11,995 nucleotides of DNA from Bacillota bacterium (GTDB lineage: Bacteria; Bacillota; Clostridia; Lachnospirales; Lachnospiraceae): the NCBI GenBank assembly GCA_023437885.1, contig JAEZFH010000445.1:1-11995 (forward strand), in the 5' to 3' direction. Made by a program: the position numbers and the translations under genes. Numbering within the stretch: position 1 is the first letter of the stretch; each line of letters opens with the position of its first letter. The notes below the pieces were generated by a model. The model was not told the DNA's origin. It made no database searches and was given only the letters and a program-made list of their open reading frames with translations. Of this stretch, positions 6,874-11,995 are shown piece by piece.

Positions 6874-7006
6874 GTTTATGTAAGCGGGGTATGATTGTGC
6901 AGGTTTATCCAGAGCGGAAAACCGGTGCAAGAAGACTCGTATGGGATGGATTTCTTAATATGCTGTTATTCAATTAATTCATATAAGAAAGAGGGGACCA
7001 AAAATC

Positions 7007-7024
7007 AAGGGGAGAGATGACATA
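7007..7024 (+). promoter_or_regulatory. Ribosome site and out-of-frame ATG before the DUF5702 gene
   Basis: AAGGGGAGAG at 7007-7016 is immediately followed by ATG at 7017, but that ATG reads ATG ACA TAA and is not in the frame of the DUF5702 protein. In the protein's own frame the best-spaced codon after the GGAG is ATA at 7022 (7 nt), then ATA at 7025 and ATT at 7028. Removing two bases or adding one between 7019 and 7030 would join the ATG to the frame. Confidence 0.5.
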
Positions 7025-7069
7025 ATAATTTTAAACGGTACAATTACAGTATATCTGGCACTTATTTTA

Positions 7070-9580
7070 ATGCTGATCCTTTCCCTTGTCCTTACGGTCG
7101 TTGAGGGCGCCAGGGTTAGTACAGCAAAGGTTTATGCCCCTCGGGCCTTAACCACTGCCATGGATTCGGTCTGGGCAGAATATTACAGGCCCTTATGGGA
7201 GGAATATCATATCTTCGGATATGATAGCGGAGAAGGAAGTAACAGCGGCAAGACCGAGAGGATAGAAGAAAAATTAGGAGAGCATATGTCCTATACCTTT
7301 GATCCTAATCTGAATTTGAGCCCGGAAGAGCAGCCAAGGGGATTAGAGCTCTATGGTATCAGTATTGCATCTCTTTCGGTCAGAGAACTGACCGGGCTGA
7401 TGGATTTCCGGGGAGAGCTTTTTCTTCATGAAGCGGTGGAAGATATGAAGTATAACGAGCTGGCGGACGGACTTACTCTTTTGATGGATAAATTATCATT
7501 ACTTGAGACGCCGAAGAAGATCAGTGTTATCTATAAGGATAAGCTGGCAGCAGAGCAGGAGTTGGCGAAAACCGATATAAGAATTCTCAGGCTGATGGAG
7601 CTTCTGGATGGGATTAGGACTTCAAGAAACGGTATCCGGTTGGACAGAAATGGTAAGCTGCAGGTAAAGGACCGCTTTGTAAAAATGCTTTGCTTTGAGA
7701 CCGTGTCGATGGAAAATGTCAGCATCAATCACGAAGCTGTTTTTGAAGCGGTTAAGAAGCATTATGTGAATCCTGCAAATATTATAAGGCAGATAAAGCA
7801 GGACGCGGCAGAGATTAACTTAAATAAGGAGCATATGCTCAGCGTCATTAATGAAATCCGTACGGCAGCAGATGCCCTGGAAGCAGCCGGAAATCAATTG
7901 CAGGCGGTTCGAAAGAGTGCTTCGGATAATAAGAAGAACAATGGCCCAGCAAATTCAAATTCACCGAAGCAGGATTCTCAGCAATCAGAAGCCCAGATTC
8001 AATCAATTCAGGAAACAATAAGGAATCTGGAGGAGCAGCTTAGTCGTCTGCATGCCAGAGAACAACAGCTCCGGTTGGAAAAGCAGCAGTTGTCTTCCTC
8101 TGCAGAGACGAGGCTTAATTATATCAAAGACCTTATCCAGTCGTTGATCCCAGTCATTGAAGAAGCGTGTCGTGAAACCAAGGATATAAATCGCATTACC
8201 CAGGCTGGTGCCGTCTTGGTTAAGAATTTTGAAGATAAACTGAAGTCGCAAAAGGATGGTCTGGAGGATGCAATCTATGAGAGTCTTGAGAAAAGCTTAA
8301 TAGATATGAAAAGGTATACATCAAGGTATCAAGGGGATAACAGCATGTCGCAGCTTCATTCTGCCCTGCAAAGCAATTCCTTATGTCTTATGCGGGGGAA
8401 GGATGCAATCAGCCGGGTATCGGATTATCTTGGACAGGAAAATTATTTACAGGCGATATCCGAGGCAGATCTCTTGCTGGAGTGCCTGCAGGAATATGAT
8501 ATTAAGAGCTTAAGCCTGGATTACAGCTCCCTTACCTTTGACCGGTCCGGAGAACAGAGTCTGGTGGAGCAGATCACCGGTTTAATCAAAAATGGAATAA
8601 CCAGCCTGGTGGTTGCTTCGGAGGATATCTCAGAGAAGAAGCTGAGCACCTGGCAGCTGCCTTCCGTTGAAGCTGCGCTGCAAAAGGAGGGGCAGGATTT
8701 TACCTCCATGATTACAGGTTTTTTTGAAGCTGTAATACGGGAAAATCCTGAAAATGGGATGGGGGGCCTTTTTGGCAGCTTTGATACTACGGTGAAGCTG
8801 GATGCCTTAATTAAAGAGAGTATAAACGGGATAGCAGAGCATCTGTTATTTCAGGAATATCTGAGAGAGCATTTTGTAAGTTATCAACCGGAGAATACGC
8901 GGCTGTCTGCAGGGAAGCCATCCGCTTTAGATTATGAGCTGGAGTATCTTTTATCCGGAGGCGGCTCGGATCGCGAGAATCTGGCATCGGTCCTCTCCAA
9001 AATTATCTTTCTTCGCACGATACTGGATTTTGTGACCTTGCTGGGAGACCGGACAAGATGCGAAGAGGCAAAGCTTGCGGCAGTAGCTGCCGTAGGCTTC
9101 ACAGGGCTGCCCATGCTGATTAATATCACCCAAGCGGTATTACTGCTGGCATGGTCCTTCGCAGAAGCCTTAACGGATACCTGTGCCTTACTTTTGGGGA
9201 AGGAGGTGCCCATATTAAAGCAGAAGCTGGTGCTTAAGTTGCCGGAGATTTTATTGATCAATCCGAGCTTTCTTAAGACGAAGGCGGCAGCCTATCCAGA
9301 GACAGGAAGGCTGGCTTTCTCCTACGGGGACTATCTGAGAGGGTTTCTCCTGATGAAGGAGAAGGAGGAGCTTATCTATCGGGCAATGGATCTAATTCAG
9401 GAGAATCTGAACCTTCGTTATGAAAATGTCTTCTATATGCGTAATTGCCTGTTTGGACTGGAAGCAGAAGCAGAATATACCGTGGCACCCCGGTTTCTTG
9501 CGCTGCCCATAATGTCCCGCTATTTTAATAAAGGAACCGCCGGCTTTCATTTCTCAGGAAAAGCAGGTTATAGCTATTAG
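7070..9580 (+). CDS. DUF5702 family membrane-anchored Tad-locus protein
   Basis: The first canonical in-frame start is the ATG at 7070, giving 836 residues, but it lies inside a transmembrane helix and has no ribosome site. The frame is open back to 6959, and from 7034 it encodes NGTITVYLALIL before LMLILSLVLTVVEGAR, the expected N-terminal anchor. The true start is therefore probably a non-canonical codon near 7022-7028. After the anchor there is a long extracellular region. It includes a likely coiled coil at about 240-350 with a Lys/Asn/Ser/Gln-rich break at about 283-306. A conserved-looking C-terminal block contains LRTILDFVTLL (648-658), LAAVAAVGFTGLPMLI (669-684) and AWSFAEALTD...LLGKEVPILK (694-717), which I recognise as DUF5702. 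Proteins of this family recur in clostridial Tad loci between pilin and TadE; their role is unknown, perhaps a minor pilus or surface component. Confidence 0.75.
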   Translation: MLILSLVLTVVEGARVSTAKVYAPRALTTAMDSVWAEYYRPLWEEYHIFGYDSGEGSNSGKTERIEEKLGEHMSYTFDPNLNLSPEEQPRGLELYGISIASLSVRELTGLMDFRGELFLHEAVEDMKYNELADGLTLLMDKLSLLETPKKISVIYKDKLAAEQELAKTDIRILRLMELLDGIRTSRNGIRLDRNGKLQVKDRFVKMLCFETVSMENVSINHEAVFEAVKKHYVNPANIIRQIKQDAAEINLNKEHMLSVINEIRTAADALEAAGNQLQAVRKSASDNKKNNGPANSNSPKQDSQQSEAQIQSIQETIRNLEEQLSRLHAREQQLRLEKQQLSSSAETRLNYIKDLIQSLIPVIEEACRETKDINRITQAGAVLVKNFEDKLKSQKDGLEDAIYESLEKSLIDMKRYTSRYQGDNSMSQLHSALQSNSLCLMRGKDAISRVSDYLGQENYLQAISEADLLLECLQEYDIKSLSLDYSSLTFDRSGEQSLVEQITGLIKNGITSLVVASEDISEKKLSTWQLPSVEAALQKEGQDFTSMITGFFEAVIRENPENGMGGLFGSFDTTVKLDALIKESINGIAEHLLFQEYLREHFVSYQPENTRLSAGKPSALDYELEYLLSGGGSDRENLASVLSKIIFLRTILDFVTLLGDRTRCEEAKLAAVAAVGFTGLPMLINITQAVLLLAWSFAEALTDTCALLLGKEVPILKQKLVLKLPEILLINPSFLKTKAAAYPETGRLAFSYGDYLRGFLLMKEKEELIYRAMDLIQENLNLRYENVFYMRNCLFGLEAEAEYTVAPRFLALPIMSRYFNKGTAGFHFSGKAGYSY

Positions 9581-9585
9581 ATATT

Positions 9586-9718
9586 CTATGATGGGTTGAG
9601 GTGTCCGCTCTTCTTCATATCATGCCGCAGGGCATCATAATCAAATCTAAAATAATAAACTCTCTCCAGGAAATCATTTGCTCAATTATGGAAGAACGGA
9701 CACCTCAGCCCATCATAG
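9586..9718. repeat. Long inverted repeat, 28-bp arms with 77-nt spacer
   Basis: The left arm (9586-9613, beginning CTATGATGGG) and the right arm (9691-9718, ending CCCATCATAG) are reverse complements over 28 nt with two differences, one of which would be a G-U pair in RNA. The spacer contains a small hairpin, ATGCC-GCAG-GGCAT. The direct repeat ATATT occurs at 9581-9585 and 9726-9730. It begins 6 nt after the DUF5702 stop and ends about 50 nt before the tadE-like start. There is no U-tract, so it is not a standard terminator. It could be a MITE-like remnant or an RNA element stabilising the upstream message. Confidence 0.7.
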
Positions 9719-9766
9719 ATCAAGAATATTGTTATATGGAATCCGAAGATGCAGAAGGAGATCATA

Positions 9767-10711
9767 GTGCGGCACGTTAGGAACAGAGATAAACGGGATA
9801 GAAACACGGATATCAGGAGGAAAGATAATAGGGGAACTGGTCACAGGATGCAAGCCTCCCTGACTGTTGAGGCTGCTTTGGTAATGCCGCTGTTTCTTTT
9901 TGCTATTCTCTCTCTGCTATATTTTATTCAAATCATTACAGTACAGGAATTCATCCAGTCAGCCATAACCAAGATGGGTATTAACATGGCTAAGACAGCC
10001 TATGTATATGAAGACTTTGCAGGAATGGAAGAGGTACTAGATTTTGATGCCACAATATTTGGAGCAGAAATCGAAATTAACCTTGGTGATTTTGCAAAAT
10101 CAATGATTGATCAAACGATTTTGAAGCGGTATGGCAGAGAATATCTTGATGTTGACCGTATAAACCGCTCCTGTATCCGGGAGGGATTTGACGGAATCAG
10201 CTTTTCCGGGTCAAAGATTTTGCAGGAAGAGGATGCGATAGATATCGTAGTCCGCTATCGCATGGCGATACCCGTCAAGCTATTTGCTATAGGGGATATG
10301 CAGTTGATACAGCGGGTCAGGGTAAGAGCCTGGACCGGACATCAGGTAGCTTCAACCTATGAGCAGGAGGAAGAGGAAAATTCGCAGGAGGAGGTCGTAT
10401 ATATTACAGAGACCGGAAAGGTATATCATTTAAATGCAGCCTGCTCCCATATCCGTCTCTCCGTATCCGCAGTATCCGGTATACCGACTGCTCAGAGAAA
10501 TGATTCCGGAGGAAAATATTATCCCTGTGAAAAGTGCTGTGATGGTGAGCATTCTCCCTACGCAACGTATTACATAACCTCCGATGGTACCAGATATCAT
10601 TCGAGAAGGGATTGTTCCAGAATAAAACGTAACGTAAAGGAAATTCCCCGGGCAAAGGCAGGAAACCGCTTGGCCTGCAAACGGTGTGGAAATTCAGTTC
10701 AGAAGGAGTGA
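9767..10711 (+). CDS. tadE: TadE-like pseudopilin with two C-terminal Cys/His repeats
   Basis: The GTG at 9767 has AAGGAG 6 nt upstream and gives 314 residues; an ATG at 9749 in the same frame would add six. A basic N-terminus leads into a TadE-type segment (MQASLTVEAALVMPLFLF, about residues 28-45) and a membrane helix. A middle domain of about 120 residues follows, then an acidic linker (EQEEEENSQEE). The last 100 residues contain two related repeats, VYITETGKVYHLNAACSHI...YYPCEKC and YYITSDGTRYHSRRDCSRI...LACKRC. Each has HX4C and CX2C, so the repeats look like small metal-binding folds resembling the Ada-type zinc motif (H221, C226, C254, C257 and H278, C283, C304, C307). With the usual TadE topology they face outward. 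TadE proteins are minor pseudopilins needed for Flp pilus assembly. Confidence 0.8.
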   Translation: MRHVRNRDKRDRNTDIRRKDNRGTGHRMQASLTVEAALVMPLFLFAILSLLYFIQIITVQEFIQSAITKMGINMAKTAYVYEDFAGMEEVLDFDATIFGAEIEINLGDFAKSMIDQTILKRYGREYLDVDRINRSCIREGFDGISFSGSKILQEEDAIDIVVRYRMAIPVKLFAIGDMQLIQRVRVRAWTGHQVASTYEQEEEENSQEEVVYITETGKVYHLNAACSHIRLSVSAVSGIPTAQRNDSGGKYYPCEKCCDGEHSPYATYYITSDGTRYHSRRDCSRIKRNVKEIPRAKAGNRLACKRCGNSVQKE

Positions 10712-10718
10712 GTCTTAG

Positions 10719-11159
10719 ATGGAGATTACTATGGCAGAGAACAGCATGAAGCTTGTTCTGGGCACACTGCTGTTTTTATGTGCAGTTCAGGACATATTGA
10801 GAAAGAAAATATATCTGTGGATGATTGGAGCGGGAGCAATCGCTACACTTTTATGCCTGCCTTATTGTACCAAGCTGCCGATGCTTGACCGGATTGGGGG
10901 GCTTATCATTGGACTTTGCATAATTTTACTCAGCATGATTACAGCAGGAAAGATTGGCACCGGAGATGGAGCCTTACTTTGTATTACAGGGCTTGGGCTG
11001 GGCTTCTGGAGGAATCTTGAGCTATTTGGAGCGGCATTGTTTCTGGCAGCAGCCGTATCGATTATCCTACTTATTTTCCGTCTGGCAGACCGTAGAAGGA
11101 GTATTCCCTTTGTACCATTTCTATTTGCTGGATACTTAATACTGATTATTACGGTTTGA
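10719..11159 (+). CDS. A24-family prepilin peptidase (TadV/CpaA-like)
   Basis: The 146-residue polytopic membrane aspartyl protease would cleave the Flp prepilin after its leader glycine. The first catalytic Asp is in CAVQDILRKKIYLWMI (D25); the second is in the GXGD motif, here KIGTGDGALL (G80-D83). Several hydrophobic segments span the rest. The length fits the short TadV/CpaA type, which lacks the N-methyltransferase domain of PilD. The ATG at 10719 has AAGGAG 10 nt upstream, inside the end of the tadE-like gene; the gap between the two genes is 7 nt, so they are co-transcribed. Confidence 0.9.
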   Translation: MEITMAENSMKLVLGTLLFLCAVQDILRKKIYLWMIGAGAIATLLCLPYCTKLPMLDRIGGLIIGLCIILLSMITAGKIGTGDGALLCITGLGLGFWRNLELFGAALFLAAAVSIILLIFRLADRRRSIPFVPFLFAGYLILIITV

Positions 11160-11166
11160 ATATTTC

Positions 11167-11291
11167 AGCTTGGAGACTACAACCGGTAAATTGCAACTGG
11201 TATATTGTAATCGGTAAATTGTAACTGGTAAATTACAACCGGTATATGGTAGCCGCTGTACTGCAGGCATATTTTGTAGCCGGTGATTAAC
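11167..11291. repeat. Tandem array, 14-nt period
   Basis: From 11181 a 14-nt unit repeats at 11181, 11195, 11209, 11223, 11237, 11251, 11265 and 11278, with one 13-nt step. Examples are AACCGGTAAATTGC, AACTGGTATATTGT, AATCGGTAAATTGT and AACTGGTAAATTAC; the last three copies are more diverged. A partial copy precedes at 11167-11180. The consensus is near AACYGGTAWATTGY. It fills nearly all the space between the peptidase stop and the second tadE gene. The 14-nt period is out of phase with codons. Confidence 0.85.
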
Positions 11292-11924
11292 GCTGAGAAT
11301 TATAATGGGGTGAGAAGTATTTTTAATGAAAAGGAAAGCAAATCAAATAGACGAAAGGATTCCGGATGGGATGCCAGTATAACGGTTGAGGCTGCCTTTG
11401 TGATGCCGGTTGTATTATGCACTGTCTTTGCCCTGATCTATCTTACACTGCAGCTTCATGACATATGCCGTATCCAGGGAATAATGGATAAGACACTGCA
11501 TCAGGCTGGAATGTTATATAAACATAGGACAGAGCTTGCTTCGGATGAAATAAATTATGCATGGATCGGGGATAGAGGTGTGTTCTATGATTTATTTGGA
11601 GATCTATCCGGCGAGAAAGAGGGAGTTAAGAGGTACCTACAGCAGGAATTATCAAAAGGACTGTTCTTATTAAGGATAACTAAACTGGAGGCAGAAGTGA
11701 AAAAAACAAAGCTCAGAGTCAGGATAGAGGCGGAAACACTCATATCCCTGCCGTGGGTAGCACCACTCTTTGACGGTCTCTCCTCAATGGTATTAACCGG
11801 AGAATATCCGGTTCATAATCCGGCTGAGACGATACGGATATGTGAGGTTATTCTGGATACAGGATTGCAGGTGAAAGGGGTGGAACTGCTAAAGAGTAAG
11901 CTGGAGGGCTTTTTAAAGAGATGA
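11283..11924 (+). CDS. Second TadE-like pseudopilin
   Basis: The 213-residue protein (from GTG at 11283) has a basic N-terminus, the TadE-type motif DASITVEAAFVMPVV at about residues 30-44, a membrane helix to about 60, and an outward-facing alpha/beta region of about 150 residues. Unlike the first TadE-like protein it has no Cys/His repeats. The start is uncertain. GTG at 11283 lies within the last unit of the 14-nt array, GTG at 11310 (nine residues shorter) is the alternative, and neither has a convincing ribosome site. No in-frame ATG precedes the TadE motif. It is bracketed by two tandem arrays. Two TadE-like proteins per locus are usual in Tad systems (TadE/TadF pair). Confidence 0.75.
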   Translation: MINAENYNGVRSIFNEKESKSNRRKDSGWDASITVEAAFVMPVVLCTVFALIYLTLQLHDICRIQGIMDKTLHQAGMLYKHRTELASDEINYAWIGDRGVFYDLFGDLSGEKEGVKRYLQQELSKGLFLLRITKLEAEVKKTKLRVRIEAETLISLPWVAPLFDGLSSMVLTGEYPVHNPAETIRICEVILDTGLQVKGVELLKSKLEGFLKR

Positions 11925-11946
11925 CCGCGCGATAAGAAGAAACTTA

Positions 11947-11995
11947 GGAGACTGTCCTGAGAAGACTATCCGAAGGAGACTATCTGGAGAGAGAC
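11947..11995. repeat. Tandem array, 14-nt period, cut by window end
   Basis: Units GGAGACTGTCCTGA (11947), GAAGACTATCCGAA (11961), GGAGACTATCTGGA (11975) and a partial GAGAGAC (11989) follow the second tadE stop by 22 nt. The array runs off the window. Its unit differs from the 14-nt array upstream of the gene, although GGAGACTAC in the first, partial copy there (11172-11180) is similar. Confidence 0.65.

Noticed and set aside
6891..6977. 28-codon plus-strand frame MIVQVYPERKTG... between the pilin and DUF5702 genes
   Set aside because: It is short, with no family resemblance and only a weak G-rich stretch before its ATG; it could be chance.

Overview
The window looks like a chromosomal segment of a motile, spore-forming Lachnospiraceae-type clostridium. 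This rests on three things: the C-terminal end of a FliS-like flagellar chaperone, a BofA-family sporulation gene, and a monoderm Tad/Flp pilus locus of the kind found in that family (CpaE-like, CpaF, two T2SSF proteins, Flp1-like pilin, DUF5702, TadE-like proteins, A24 prepilin peptidase). GC content is moderate by eye. No rRNA, tRNA, CRISPR, transposase or phage gene is visible.

Layout. Bases 1-272 hold the end of a FliS-like gene. Bases 273-763 are non-coding and contain a degenerate 17-nt-period tandem array and two terminator hairpins between convergent genes. A DUF2508 (YaaL-like) gene lies on the minus strand (764-982), divergent from bofA (1214-1480), which ends at a good terminator. 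A TTGACA-17-TAGTAT promoter then leads into a pilus operon filling the rest of the window, all on the plus strand: a CpaE/TadZ-like protein without a P-loop, the CpaF/TadA ATPase, TadB, TadC with a large predicted extracellular insert, a short Flp1-like pilin, a long DUF5702 protein, a TadE-like protein with two Cys/His repeats, the prepilin peptidase, and a second TadE-like protein.

How the genes work together. CpaF would power assembly from the cytoplasm, with the CpaE-like protein as a localisation or scaffold partner. TadB and TadC would form the membrane platform. The A24 peptidase would remove the pilin leader and perhaps process the TadE-like pseudopilins. DUF5702 is a recurrent membrane-anchored partner whose exact job I do not know. 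No secretin, RcpC/CpaB or TadG is present in the window, as expected for a single-membrane cell or because such genes lie outside it.

The most unusual points are: (i) three intergenic short-period tandem arrays (17, 14 and 14 nt) with different unit sequences, two of them bracketing the second tadE gene; (ii) the DUF5702 gene, whose only well-placed ATG is out of frame so that the conserved-looking N-terminus has no canonical start; (iii) a 28-bp, 77-nt-loop inverted repeat directly after DUF5702; (iv) paired HX4C...CX2C motifs on the TadE-like protein; (v) a probable Ig-like fold inserted in TadC. I found no clearly new multi-gene system beyond this diverged Tad locus.
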